Part shown: positions 1 to 10,387 of the stretch, piece by piece
Layout: each line of letters begins with the position of its first letter
Numbering within the stretch: position 1 is the stretch's first letter
From: Panulirus ornatus
Taxonomy: Eukaryota > Arthropoda > Malacostraca > Decapoda > Palinuridae
Length of the DNA stretch: 64,000 bases
Assembly: GCF_036320965.1 (NCBI RefSeq)
Contig: NC_092250.1
Coordinates: 15,975,600 to 16,039,599, forward strand
Direction: 5' to 3'
The notes under the pieces: generated by a model
Seen by the model: the letters and a program-made list of their open reading frames with translations, nothing else
Told to the model about the DNA's origin: nothing
Database searches by the model: none
Made by a program: the position numbers and the translations under genes

Positions 1-69
1 ACATACGCGCCCAAGCTTACGCCGGACACCCATTCAACGACCGGGCCCAAAGGGAGAAGATGAACGGCT

Positions 70-152
70 GAAACCGACTGTGGGAGCTGGTTCCTGCTCT
101 GTCCAGGACTCGAACCCTGGCCCGTTAAACTGATGGGTCAACGTGTTCGGCC
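70..152 (-). repeat. tRNA-like remnant with RNA polymerase III B-box-like motif
   Basis: On the minus strand the stretch reads GGGTTCGAGTCC, a good match to the B box of tRNA genes. No full cloverleaf is evident, so this is probably the head of a decayed tRNA-derived SINE rather than a working tRNA. Confidence 0.3.
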
Positions 153-194
153 CACTGAGTCTGTGTGTGTCAGCGTGTGTCAAGGTATGTATGA

Positions 195-252
<58 letters not shown>
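195..252. repeat. (TA)n microsatellite
   Basis: Uninterrupted alternating TA, directly followed by a copy of the foldback-element family. Confidence 0.95.
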
Positions 253-254
<2 letters not shown>

Positions 255-369
255 TTGGACAATCGCATGTTTACCAAATGGCGTCCTAGCTACGTCTCTT
301 CGTTGTATATCAACTGACGTGTTATATTTCTGATGATGTGATTATTACACGAAAGTGCACTTGGGAACT

Positions 370-374
<5 letters not shown>
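251..374 (+). mobile_element. Foldback-family element, single arm (5' extended form)
   Basis: It starts with a TTGGACAATCGCATG stretch and TTTACCAAATGGCGTCC, and ends with GATGATGTGATTATTAC and AAAGTGCACTTGGGAACTT. The same sequence recurs at 15.2, 17.2, 41.5, 42.3, 48.6 and 63.3 kb. No reading frame is present, so any mobility would be non-autonomous. Confidence 0.6.

Positions 375-411
<37 letters not shown>
373..411. repeat. (GT)n microsatellite
   Basis: Alternating GT tract replacing the usual 3' end of the adjacent element. Confidence 0.9.
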
Positions 412-414
<3 letters not shown>

Positions 415-420
415 GGGAGG

Positions 421-560
421 ATGAACCTCTGCATCATTTCCACATGTGTCTCTCACTGCTATGTGTAACGTCCCGAGACCACAGCTCACCATCCACAGCC
501 AAGCCCATACGCCCTGAGGGTCGCACCACCGAAGAGCACGTCGCTCCCCATATACCACAT
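421..560 (+). repeat. Dispersed repeat remnant ('ACCACAGCTC' family)
   Basis: The segment with CATGTGT, TATGTGTAACG and GACCACAGCTC resembles 15080-15131, where CATGTGTAATGCACCGAAAC leads into the same ACCACAGCTC. Two diverged copies imply a dispersed family; no coding potential is visible. Confidence 0.35.
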
Positions 561-1535
561 CGTTCCAATTCTTTTTATATGGAGTTCCAGAGAGGGTACA
601 AAGTCTGCCGTACTGTCAGAAAAGTGAAAACTCCTACAATACGTAGAAATGCGAATTTGCCAAAGAATTCCGCTATCGATACGACAGCTCGTGCAGCAGC
701 CGGGAGGATAAGGTCCATCTCTGACCCCGAGTTAAAAAAACAACAGATCAAAACAGCTGTTACGGGACTCAACAGCCTAATTAACCAAGAAGGGCGGCAA
801 ACCTAACCACCTCCGGGTTCCCCTAAACAGCGCGCGTTCAACGACAGCAGCGAAAAGAACATCCAAAGGTAAATTTGTTGCTTACATCACCAGGAACGTA
901 GTCTGAGGACGCTCTGTACGATGGGGGGCTGTCAGTCAGTCAGTCAGTCAGTCAGTCCCCCCTCCCTTAAAAACCCTCCTTTGTTCAGACAGCTGAGCGG
1001 TACAGGTCCTCACAATGAGGTGCAGACAACAGAGGTGTGAGGTACACGGAGGACCACAAGCCTCACCTAACCAGGGATCTAAAAAGCTGACGATCAACAT
1101 CGCGAACGAACTACAGAGTAACATTGAGAGATGTTGTGAAGTCCAACACCAATGTCGTACATACGTACATACAGTCTCACTGAGTCCTTTTGTTTACGAC
1201 TGACTGGGTGGTTATTTCTCCTTCGATAACATGGTAAGGAAAGGAATGCTGTTATCAGGAGCGACACTCAGTCCTCACTTATATCAAACCGCGACAGAAA
1301 CTGTTCCTGTCATTACTCACTAAAGACGTACTGAACTACCCACAGCTCCCGTGACATACGTGAGGTAGCGTTGCCTTAACTGAGGCTCCCTTTATCAACT
1401 TGCTGTGACGGTGTTCCTTTCAGATAACGTCCCGGAACTACGATCTATTTTGGAGGCCCTTCGTAACGCACACAGATTTCCCTGAGTTTTTTTTAGGGGA
1501 AACTTAGGGGCCCAATTCAGATGCCCTTAATTCTC
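560..1535. other. Non-repetitive DNA, no gene recognised
   Basis: Mixed-composition sequence without a recognisable protein. Both strands carry only short open frames with no family motif. It contains a (CAGT)n tract at 931-957. Confidence 0.4.
931..957. repeat. (CAGT)n microsatellite
   Basis: Six or seven tandem GTCA units followed by C-rich DNA. Confidence 0.9.
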
Positions 1536-1800
1536 ATTCACTGAGCTTCGGGGTCAGGACAAAGGCCGGGTCGTCATACTCCCAATGGTTGTTGGGGGTC
1601 GAGGTGAAAGAGATCGTCCCTTGTCGTTCGAGGGTCGAACCGTCTTGCCCACAGATCATACCACTGTTCTCAAATGAGATCGTACCCTCCCTCCCGAGTT
1701 TAAGGGTCGTATAGTCGTACTCCAAGGGTCCAGCACGCGCCCTACCGCTTGCCCTCAAATCCTTACAATACTCTCGTCCTCAACACAACCCCATATGACT
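1535..1800. repeat. Degenerate copies related to the 21-bp minisatellite
   Basis: Fragments such as GAGGGTCGAACCGTC and AAGGGTCGTATAGTCGTAC resemble the 21-bp unit (AAGGGTCGTACCGTCGTGTTC) found at 34.6, 34.9, 37.5, 60.9 and 63.7 kb, but spacing is irregular. This reads as an old, decayed array. Confidence 0.35.
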
Positions 1801-2326
1801 GCCTGCAGTACGAGTCACCTCCCATAAATAATCCACAGTGCGGAGTATGGGGGAGCAGGACCACAAGTGGTCTTTGTCTCATGTGTGGGTTCGTCGCTCA
1901 GGACGGACCACACGCCCATACAGCTGGTTGTTGCCTCCTCCCGTCGCAGGAGAGGTGGCCCAGCAAGCCAGCGCCCCTTAGTCTACCCTAGCCAACTTGA
2001 CATTAAGCTCGGGACATCCGCAGCTAAGCGTCTGGTGTACAGGACAGACGCAAGACCCAGCGAACCTGGCCGTTATGTTTACTGCATTCTCCCAGACGAC
2101 CCGATCCCCCACCCCACACCACCTCATCATCATCATTATCCCAACCCCTGTAACGAAACCCACTTGTGTGAAACCCGTCCGTCCATGGACGTGGGTACAG
2201 ACCCATCCTGTAATGTGTGTATCAACGTCCTCGAATACATACATGGGGAACCCCTCAAGCCCGCTCCTGTAACTCGCCTTATAGTCCTCTGCATCAGTAC
2301 GATTTCTACTTGAAGTCTGTCGAGAG

Positions 2327-2330
<4 letters not shown>

Positions 2331-2424
<94 letters not shown>

Positions 2425-2427
2425 ACC
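2331..2427. repeat. (CT)n then (AC)n compound microsatellite
   Basis: About 70 bp of CT followed directly by about 28 bp of AC. Confidence 0.95.
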
Positions 2428-2789
2428 CTAGCACCTTGTGGACAGGTAAACACTACGCGACACGAAGACGCACGAATGGGAGAGCAAATGCAATACACAA
2501 GAGACAATCCATCCATCACGTCTCTGCCCCACCCTCCCTCCTGCCTGCCGAACGCGAGAGCAATCCTTCATGCACCGCACAGTGGACCCGGCTGATCAAC
2601 ACCACCAGCTGTGCCTCCCACTGGGACGGGAACGAAGAGGAACACCGCCATAATCCTACAGGAGTACCGAGTTCGAGGCGAGCGAGCAAAACCCAACCTC
2701 AACAGACACACTGAAGAGGAATGGAGTGGAGGGTAAGGGAGAGCGAGCCTTCGCTTCGCTCTCCTTCCCTCCATGACTTTCCAGATGAG

Positions 2790-2793
<4 letters not shown>

Positions 2794-2864
<71 letters not shown>
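2794..2864. repeat. (CT)n microsatellite
   Basis: Uninterrupted CT tract of about 70 bp. Confidence 0.95.
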
Positions 2865-2866
<2 letters not shown>

Positions 2867-2929
2867 GTCACGAAGGGCCAGACCACACCTCGCCCGGACC
2901 TTGGGGTCTGTCCCATTTCCGCAATACAG

Positions 2930-2955
2930 CAGCGTCGCCCATCCGGGCGACGCTG
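2930..2955. other. GC-rich perfect hairpin, 11-bp stem
   Basis: CAGCGTCGCCC is followed by ATCC and then its exact reverse complement. It is not part of a visible tandem array. Function unknown. Confidence 0.7.
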
Positions 2956-3236
2956 AGGAAGACGCGAGCGAGGCCCACCTTTGCGACACCCTCCGAAAGC
3001 ACTTCCACCGTCGCCCTTCCCTTAACTCACACACACACGCACGCGCGCCACAATACCCGTGGCAGACGCCCGTCAGGTGCGGGGATAAATAAGAAGAACC
3101 CCCTCCCCCTCCTCCTCATCCTCCTCTCCGGGGCATGACTGCACACCACCGAACTTCCCCCGCGTCGCATCGAAGGCGACGAAAGGGGCTTTGATCCGCG
3201 CCATCCGCCTGCAAGAAAGCAGCCAGAGTTATTGGT

Positions 3237-3238
<2 letters not shown>

Positions 3239-3321
<83 letters not shown>

Positions 3322-3332
3322 GAGGAGGAGGA
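3239..3332. repeat. (AG)n with (GGA)n end
   Basis: About 80 bp of AG grading into four GGA units. Confidence 0.95.
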
Positions 3333-3420
3333 TAAATAAAAATCGCCCGCTGGCGAACCCAAAAGCCCATGGTAGAACGTCGAGTTTGGGTGTATTTCTG
3401 AGGGCGTGCTGGAGGAGGTG

Positions 3421-3490
<70 letters not shown>

Positions 3491-3517
3491 AAGGAGAGGC
3501 AGAGGGACACTGAGAGA

Positions 3518-3564
<47 letters not shown>
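3421..3564. repeat. (GT)n and (AC)n inverted microsatellite pair
   Basis: A 66-bp GT tract and a 45-bp AC tract lie about 30 bp apart. They are mutually complementary and could fold into a hairpin. Confidence 0.9.
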
Positions 3565-3567
<3 letters not shown>

Positions 3568-3749
3568 TCCCAAGGTCAGTGTCTCCTGCTTCGTCAGGGT
3601 TCAGTGGGGAGAGGGACTCACGGGGAGGTGTGTGTGTGTGTGTGGGTTTCAGTGGGACGGGGCTCCTCTGTCAACAATTCAAGCGAGGGGCCTACAAAGG
3701 AGGGGGATGGGGAGGTGGAGGTTTCACGGTGGGTCAGATGCTGCAAGCA

Positions 3750-4110
3750 GAGAGGGGCGTGAGAGGGGGGGGGGAAAGGGGGAGCTTGGAGGGACGTGAG
3801 AGTGGGAGGGAAAGGGGAGCTTGGAGGGACGTGAGAGTGGGGGGGAAAGGGGAGCTTGGAGGGGCGTGAGAGGGGAGAAAAGGGGAGCTTGGAGGGACGT
3901 GAAAGTGGAGAAAAAGGGGAGCTTGGAGGGGCGTGAGAGGGGAGAAAAGGGGAACTTGGAGGGGCGTGAGAGGGGAGAAAAGGGGAGCTTGAAGGGGCGT
4001 GAGGGGGCAAAAGGGGAGCTTGGAGGAACGTGAGTGGGGAAAACGGGGAGCTTGGAGGGACATGAAAGTGAGGGGGAAAGGGGGTGCTTGGAGGGACATG
4101 GGGGTGTTCA
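3750..4110. repeat. About 32-bp purine-rich minisatellite
   Basis: The unit contains GGGGAGCTTGGAGGGACGTG and is repeated roughly twelve times with variable G and A runs. The antisense frame reads as a proline/serine-rich repeat, an array artefact. Confidence 0.85.
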
Positions 4111-4245
4111 AGAAAGGGGTGAGAAGGTATGAAAGGGACTGGGAGGAGAACACGAAGGTTCAGTGAAGAAGAGAAGGTTGAACCCGGGTTGAGGAGGGGG
4201 TGGCACCCGGGTTGAGGAGGGGGTGTTCGGAGCAGACCGGGGGGG

Positions 4246-4362
4246 GAAGGAGGAGGAGGAGGAGGAGGAGGAGGAGGAGGAGGAGGAGGAGGAGGAGGAG
4301 AAGGAGAAGGAGAAGGAGAAGGAGAAGGAGAAGGAGAAGGAGGAGGAGAAGGAGGAGGAGGT
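4246..4362. repeat. (GGA)n/(GAA)n homopurine tract
   Basis: GGA units pass into GGAGAA units. The polyglutamate and polyproline frames over it are translation artefacts. Confidence 0.95.
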
Positions 4363-4721
4363 GGTGGGGCGCTGGGGAGAAACGCTCCCAAGCCTTCAGA
4401 GGGGAGAAGAACCGGGGAGTTTGACCACGGCTGGGATGGGGAGAGAGGGGTGTGGGTGGGGGAGGGGGATGGCAGGAAGAACAGGGGAGATAAGACTGGT
4501 AAAGGAGGGGCGGGGGGAGGGATGGCAGAGGACGTGGGGGTGAGGACGAACGATGGGGAGCTTATTAGGATACGGGGGCTGTCGACCGGGGAGAACAGAG
4601 GGCTGGCGACTGGTTGGGGGAGGAAGTAGCGATGACGAGTTGAGAAGACCTTACCAGGACGAGGCTACGGGGGGGGAGATAAGAATGACGGTAATAAGGA
4701 CCCTTCACCCTCCTCCCCATA

Positions 4722-4978
4722 CCATCATCCCATACCATCATCCCATAGCATTATCCCATAGCATCATCCCACACCATCATCCCATAGCATCATCCCATAC
4801 CATCATCCCATAGCATCATCCCATAGCATCATCCCATAGCATCATCCCATAGCATCATCCCATACCATCATCCCATACCATCATCCCTTACCATCATCCC
4901 ATAGCATTATCCCATACCATCATCCCATACCATCATCCCACACCATCATCCCATACCATCATCCCAGACCATCATCCC
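4722..4978. repeat. 13-bp minisatellite
   Basis: The unit is CCATCATCCCATA with GCATCATCCCATA variants, about 19 copies. Confidence 0.9.
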
Positions 4979-5123
4979 CGTCCAGTCCCAATAAAGTCTT
5001 GGCGCTGGCGGGCCGCTGAGTCTGGGTGTGTGTATGTATATATACACGTATAAACCTCGAGTTCATTCACAACCATGTATACAGAATCATACATACAAGA
5101 TGTATACGTCGACTTCAAGGGGT

Positions 5124-5228
5124 GTTTTAAGACCCTTACGCTCCTGCAATAAAGTATTTTAAGACCCTTACTAAAGGTCCTGCAATAAAGTATTTTATGA
5201 CCCTTACGGTCTTGCAATAAAGTGATTT
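5124..5228. repeat. About 34-bp tandem repeat, three copies
   Basis: The unit includes GACCCTTAC and TGCAATAAAGTATTTT and occurs three times with small changes. Confidence 0.8.
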
Positions 5229-5274
5229 CAACTTTATTGATTAAGGTGTGTGAGTGAGCAAGCCGATGTGTTTG

Positions 5275-5278
<4 letters not shown>

Positions 5279-5347
<69 letters not shown>
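5279..5347. repeat. (TA)n microsatellite
   Basis: About 68 bp of TA abutting the GCGGG-core element on its right. Confidence 0.95.
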
Positions 5348-5351
<4 letters not shown>

Positions 5352-5601
5352 TTTGCTTTGTCGCTGTCTCCCGCGTTTGCGAGGTAGCGCAAGGAAATAG
5401 ACGAAAGAAAATGGCCCAACCCACCCCCATACACATGTATATACACACACGTCCACACACGCAAATATACATACCTATACATCTCAATGTACACATATAT
5501 ATACACACACAGACACATACATATATACCCATGCACACAATTCACACTGTCTGCCTTTATTCATTCCCATCGCCACCACGCCACACATGGAATACCATCC
5601 C
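5348..5601 (+). mobile_element. GCGGG-core dispersed element, long form
   Basis: It begins with TGTCGCTGTCTCCCGCG and GCGAGGTAGCGCAAGG, runs through GGCCCAACCCACCCCCATAC and a TATACATACC-rich middle, and ends with CATTCCCATCGCCACC. Copies at 9.3 kb (minus) and 14.8 kb (plus) share the whole layout. No transposase or reverse transcriptase is visible. Confidence 0.65.
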
Positions 5602-5609
5602 CCTCCCCC

Positions 5610-5611
<2 letters not shown>

Positions 5612-5685
<74 letters not shown>
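5612..5685. repeat. (TA)n microsatellite
   Basis: About 73 bp of TA at the right end of the preceding element, so the element is bracketed by two TA tracts. Confidence 0.95.
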
Positions 5686-5687
<2 letters not shown>

Positions 5688-5735
5688 CCTCCAAGTCTGT
5701 ACGACAATCAAGGGGACGACCCATCCCTGTCATCT

Positions 5736-5780
5736 GTTGTTGTTGTTTTTGTTTTTGTTGTTGTTATTGTTGTTGTTGAT
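5736..5780. repeat. (TGT)n-like tract
   Basis: Imperfect TGT/TTG repeat. Confidence 0.85.
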
Positions 5781-5830
5781 GATACAAAACTATCTCCCTA
5801 TTCAGAGGAAAGGCGGCATCCCCCACCGCC

Positions 5831-5831
<1 letters not shown>

Positions 5832-5883
<52 letters not shown>
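5832..5883. repeat. (CT)n microsatellite
   Basis: Uninterrupted CT, followed by a short CGCGC-rich stretch. Confidence 0.95.
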
Positions 5884-5885
<2 letters not shown>

Positions 5886-6096
5886 GCCTGTCTCTCCCCG
5901 CGCCGCGCCGCGCCCCTTCCTCTCTCCTCTCCCTCCCTCCTTGGCTCTGAGCAGCTCCCAGTGTTGGAGGTCAGGGCGTCTATTTCCGTGTGGCCAGTCA
6001 CCAGCAGGGTAAGGCAGAGCGAGGGGGTGTACCTGGGTGTGAGTCAGGGACCACAGACCAGTCCCACACCACGGGGTTATGAGCCACGGTCTCCAC

Positions 6097-6131
<35 letters not shown>

Positions 6132-6156
6132 ACACGCACACACACACACACACATA
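6097..6156. repeat. (AC)n microsatellite
   Basis: AC tract with a few AAAC and GC interruptions, ending in a short TA run. Confidence 0.9.
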
Positions 6157-6302
6157 TATATACCCTCCGTGACCCATCTCGGCCCTCACCTTCCTCCGGT
6201 CAGGACATGTCTCCCTCCTCCACCTTGCCCAAACACAAGCCCCATCACACACCCTGGCGGCTGCAGGGGGTAACGGAGTTAGGAACAGCAGCCGTAGCAG
6301 TA

Positions 6303-6335
6303 TGAGTGTGTGTGTGAGTGTGTGAGTGTGTGTGT

Positions 6336-6366
<31 letters not shown>
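6303..6366. repeat. (GT)n microsatellite with GAGT interruptions
   Basis: Imperfect GT tract, complementary to the AC tract about 150 bp upstream. Confidence 0.9.
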
Positions 6367-6661
6367 CAGACCCACTGTTGCAATACAGGCAGGGAGTTAG
6401 CTGGAGGGCCCTGTTTCTTCAAGGTTTTATTCATCCGCCTTTATTCACTGCTTACTCAACCGTATTCATCGAACACTCATGTGACGCAATTTCTTCATAG
6501 TCTCACTTCGTTGTCTGTTTAGTTCCTTTCTATGTCCCACCCCACACGATCGGTCTTTCCCACTGTCGAGCGGGGAACCAGCTTGAAACTGAAGTCATTC
6601 GACTGATTCGGAAGACACTAAAAGGCGGTGAGTCTGTCAGTACGTCTTCCTTAACCACCTC

Positions 6662-6985
6662 GTTAATCATATTCATGAGGGCAATTGTGGTACTACCACC
6701 TCGTTAATCATATTCATGAGGGTTAACTGTGGTACTACCACCTCGTTAATCATATTCATGAGGATAATTGTGTTACTACCACCTCGTTAATCATATCAAT
6801 GAGGGCAATTGTGGTACTACCACCTCGTTAATCATATGCATGAGGGTTAATTGTGGTACTACCACCTCGTTAATCATATGCATGAGGGTTAATTGTGGTA
6901 CTACCACCTCGTTAATCATATTCATGAGGGGTAACTGTGATACTACCACCTCGTTAATCATATCAATGAGGGGTAACTGTGATCC
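6662..6985. repeat. 41-bp tandem repeat, about eight copies
   Basis: The unit contains ACCACCTCGTTAATCATATT and CATGAGGGCAATTGTGGTACT. Copies differ mainly at CATATTCATG/CATATGCATG and in the bases after ATGAGGG. Confidence 0.9.
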
Positions 6986-7163
6986 AACTAACCAAACCAG
7001 TATAATAACTTAAATGACCTAATCTTAACAACTCGGCCCGTGTTGTGACGACCACCGCTGATTGGGCCAGACCCAATCCCACTACACAAGGGTTCCGTGA
7101 CCCGTCTGGCAGAAGTGGGCAACCAAGCCTCAATTTTGGGAAAGGCTATGGCACTTGGGAATC

Positions 7164-7167
<4 letters not shown>

Positions 7168-7216
<49 letters not shown>
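7168..7216. repeat. (GT)n microsatellite
   Basis: About 48 bp of GT followed by a GTGAGTGTGCGCG imperfect tail. Confidence 0.9.
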
Positions 7217-7220
<4 letters not shown>

Positions 7221-7301
7221 AGTGTGAGTGTGCGCGTGGACGCACGCGTGCATGTGTACACAAGACACACTTGAAGTGTAAGCGTGAGAGAAAAAGAAGA
7301 C

Positions 7302-7303
<2 letters not shown>

Positions 7304-7354
<51 letters not shown>
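7304..7354. repeat. (AG)n microsatellite
   Basis: About 50 bp of AG. Confidence 0.95.
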
Positions 7355-7356
<2 letters not shown>

Positions 7357-7359
7357 GAC

Positions 7360-7802
7360 CTGACGTGCAGGATGGCGCCGCGCCGCGCGCCGGAGTTTTC
7401 TGTTCATTTCTTAATGTGAGTGACTGAAAGCGCGGGGCAGACACACACACACACACACACACACACAGCCAAGAACGCGCGCCCCAGCCCGTCCCGTCTC
7501 CCACCAAAATGTTTTTTATATATTCTTCTGCCACTGACTTCAGTCTCGCGGGAGGGAGGGAGGGAGGGAGGGAGGGAGGGAGGGAGGGAAGAGGAGGGGA
7601 GGAATCTTCGTTCGTGTGTTTACGTGCGCGAGGTGGCATCCGTCCGTGCGTGCGTGGGCCAGTCCGTCCGTGCGTTCCGTCCGTTCGTGCAGGGAGGGAG
7701 AGAGAGAGAGGACGCGTCGCTCGCTTCAGCGCGGGGGAGTGACTGAAGTGTGCTGAAGTGTGTACTGTGCCGTCTCTCTGGTGACGACAGAACAATCCTG
7801 AA

Positions 7803-7854
<52 letters not shown>

Positions 7855-8110
7855 GTCCCTTTCCTGTCCCTCCTCCCCACCCCGGGGACACACCCTCCTC
7901 CCCGCCGTCGTCTCCCCAGCCAAAAGAACCATCTGGTTGCCGCGCCAGGAATAGTCAAGTGACCTGTGAAGCTGTGGCCTCACACACGCCCCCGCCCTCC
8001 GCCCGCTCTGACGCAGGGGAGTCCCACGCCCGCCCTGCAGGTAACACGGCCCCCGCCCGCCCGCCCGCCCGCCCGCTCTGACGCAGGACGAGTCCCGCGC
8101 CCACCCGACA
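7360..8110. other. CpG-rich block with weak core-promoter candidate
   Basis: This stretch is denser in CpG than its surroundings, with GCGCCGCGCCGCGCGCCGG near 7376 and GCCCGCCCGCCCGCC near 8060. On the plus strand a TATATAT at 7517-7523 lies 25 bases before a TCAGTC initiator-like site at 7540-7545. A short frame from the ATG at 7372 reaches a donor-like AATGTGAGTG, but no acceptor with a pyrimidine tract precedes it. (GGGA)n at about 7551-7589 and (AC)n at 7440-7467 interrupt the block. No protein is recognised. Confidence 0.2.
7805..7852. repeat. (CT)n microsatellite
   Basis: Uninterrupted CT tract. Confidence 0.95.
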
Positions 8111-8460
8111 CGTAACACCCACGCCACCACAGACTAACATCCACACCACCTGAGACTAACATCCACGCCAACACAGACTAACATCTACGCCACCACACAC
8201 CAACATCCACGCCACCACAGACCAACATCCACGCCACCACAGACCAACATCCACGCCACCAAAGATCAACATCCACGCCACCACAGACCAACATCCATGC
8301 CACCACAGCTCAACATCCACGCCACCACAGACCAATATCCACGCCACCACAGACCAACATCCACGCCACCACAGACCAACATCCACGCCACCAAAGATCA
8401 ACATCCACGCCACCACAGACCAACATCCACGCCACCAGAGACTAACAACCACGCCACCAT
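8110..8460. repeat. 22-bp minisatellite, about 16 copies
   Basis: The unit is ACATCCACGCCACCACAGACCA with ACTA, AGATCA and AGCTCA variants. Because 22 is not a multiple of 3, the antisense Trp/Val-rich frame cycles through all three phases. Confidence 0.9.
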
Positions 8461-8528
8461 ACAGACACACCCCCCTCACACACCACACCAACGCCACCAA
8501 TCTCCCTAACTCCTCCTCCCCGGCACTC

Positions 8529-8532
<4 letters not shown>

Positions 8533-8597
<65 letters not shown>
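8533..8597. repeat. (AC)n microsatellite
   Basis: About 64 bp of AC. Confidence 0.95.
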
Positions 8598-8598
<1 letters not shown>

Positions 8599-8777
8599 TC
8601 CCTACTTCATTCGAAACTGCTGAATTCTGAATTCATTCAGCATCTCTGACGGAGGGAGGACTGATTCTGAATTCTTCCTCTGCTGAAGTCCGTGTCGTCT
8701 GATGGTGATTACACCACAAACGACCATTAGGCCGTTATCACATCTGACCACGAATGAGGGGCATTCAGTGAACAGTG

Positions 8778-8779
<2 letters not shown>

Positions 8780-8817
<38 letters not shown>
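8780..8817. repeat. (GT)n microsatellite
   Basis: About 38 bp of GT. Confidence 0.95.
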
Positions 8818-8821
<4 letters not shown>

Positions 8822-8934
8822 CCTCATCGCCGCTCCACTCATCACTCATGACGCGCTCACATGTGATTCTAATCGCTGGGGAGGAGGGGGGGGGGGGAAG
8901 AAGGGTGGTTCAAGCTCCAGTTCACTACTACTCC

Positions 8935-8936
<2 letters not shown>

Positions 8937-9010
<74 letters not shown>
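8937..9010. repeat. (AG)n microsatellite
   Basis: About 73 bp of AG. Confidence 0.95.
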
Positions 9011-9014
<4 letters not shown>

Positions 9015-9134
9015 ACAGGGCAGGGCTACAGCGCGCAGCTCAAGACCGATGGGGGGAGGAAGGTGGGGGGGGGGGTGGTTACTCTATATACATCCGTCAC
9101 ACGAGGGACGAGCGACGTGTGTTACCAGATGACG

Positions 9135-9142
9135 TGACGTCA
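9135..9142. promoter_or_regulatory. Perfect CRE palindrome TGACGTCA
   Basis: An exact CREB/ATF consensus, overlapping a second TGACGT half-site just before it. About one match is expected by chance in a window this size, so function is unproven. Confidence 0.2.
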
Positions 9143-9275
9143 TGCGGTATGGCCCAGCGTACGAACGAACACTCTGGGGGGGGGGGGGGGGGAAGAACCC
9201 GTGTCAATCCATTCCCCACAACGCCTCCTCCTTTATTACCACACACCTCTTGCGGGGGGAGGGGGTTATCATTTC

Positions 9276-9561
9276 ATGTGGCGGGGTGGCGACGGGAATG
9301 GATGAAGGCAGCATGTATGAATATGTACATGTGTCTATATGTATATGTCTGTTTATACATGTATGTATATGTACATGTGTCTATATGTATATGTCTGTTT
9401 ATACATGTATGTATATGTATGTATACGTTGAGATGTATGGTTATGTATACATGTGTGTGTGGACGTGTATGTATATACATGTGTATGTGGGTGGGTTGGG
9501 GGCCATTCTTTCGTCTGCTTCCTTGCGCTACCTCGCTAACGCGGGAGACGGCGACAAAGGA
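9276..9561 (-). mobile_element. GCGGG-core dispersed element, long form
   Basis: Reverse-complement copy of the 5.35-kb element: GTGGCGACGGGAATGGATGA at its left end and CTACCTCGCTAACGCGGGAG at its right end. Its middle contains an internal duplication of a TATGTACATGTGTCTATATG segment. Confidence 0.65.
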
Positions 9562-9599
9562 TAATGAAGAGAGAAATATACGAAGGTCACATCAAGAGA

Positions 9600-9790
9600 T
9601 TACATCATTAAGCCAGGTCACAGCAGCTCAGGTCAGAGGTCACAGCAGCTCAGGTCAGTGGGTCACGGCAGCTCAGGTCATAGGGGTCACGGCAGCAGCT
9701 TCGGGGTCAGGTGTATAGATAAGACCTCCAACTGCCAGGGGTGCCCCCAGCCTGGGTCAGAGGTCACAGCCGCTCGGGGTCACGCGCAGC
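9600..9790. repeat. Irregular GGTCA-rich tandem repeat
   Basis: Copies of CACAGCAGCTCAGGTCAGAG and GGTCACGGCAGCTCAGGTCA recur about six to eight times with variable spacing. Confidence 0.7.
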
Positions 9791-9888
9791 GTTGCCAAAG
9801 TCCCCCCCGAGAGTGCCAGAACCCGCGACACTGCTTGTACTTCCTGGGCGGTGAGGGCAGGGGGGGGCGGGGCGGCGCCACCACCGGA

Positions 9889-9896
9889 TGACGTCA
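9889..9896. promoter_or_regulatory. Perfect CRE palindrome TGACGTCA
   Basis: Second exact match in 760 bp, at the edge of a GC-rich stretch. No gene is seen to attach it to. Confidence 0.2.
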
Positions 9897-10084
9897 CATT
9901 CTCTTTAACATATTTTGGCAGTGCTGGAGTGTGGGGGGGAGGGGAGGGGGTGGGGAGATGGGCTGGGGGGGGTAGTAAATGGGGTGGGGGTAGGGGGGGT
10001 TAGGGATGATCAAGGTGGTGGTGGTGTGGACGTGGGAGAAGGAGCGTGCACGGGGGAGAGGGGAGACATGAGCGTGGGAGGGGA

Positions 10085-10223
10085 GTGTATGTCTGTCTGT
10101 CTGTCTGTATGTACGTATGTGTGTAAGTGTGTATGTATGTATCAGTGTATGTATGTATGTGTATGTATATGTATGCATGCATGTATGTATATGTGTATGT
10201 ATGTATGTATACATGCATGCATG

Positions 10224-10272
<49 letters not shown>
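10085..10272. repeat. (GTAT)n/(GTCT)n then (GT)n compound microsatellite
   Basis: GTCT units pass into imperfect GTAT/GCAT units and then about 45 bp of GT. Confidence 0.9.
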
Positions 10273-10281
<9 letters not shown>

Positions 10282-10387
10282 CGGGGCGTCGTAATGGTTT
10301 GTGTGTGGGGGGGGGGGGGGGAGGTGTCTTATCTCTTCATTGTGACCCGTAGAGGGCGCGCGCGCGAGCGCGACTGTACGATCCTTG

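Noticed and set aside
3618..4391. 257-codon proline/serine-rich frame
   Set aside because: It combines a homopurine tract and a minisatellite read antisense.
7372..7416. Short exon with ATG and GTGAGTG donor in the CpG-rich block
   Set aside because: The upstream CAG lacks a pyrimidine tract (it follows an AG repeat) and the 15-codon frame ends at TGA spanning the donor.
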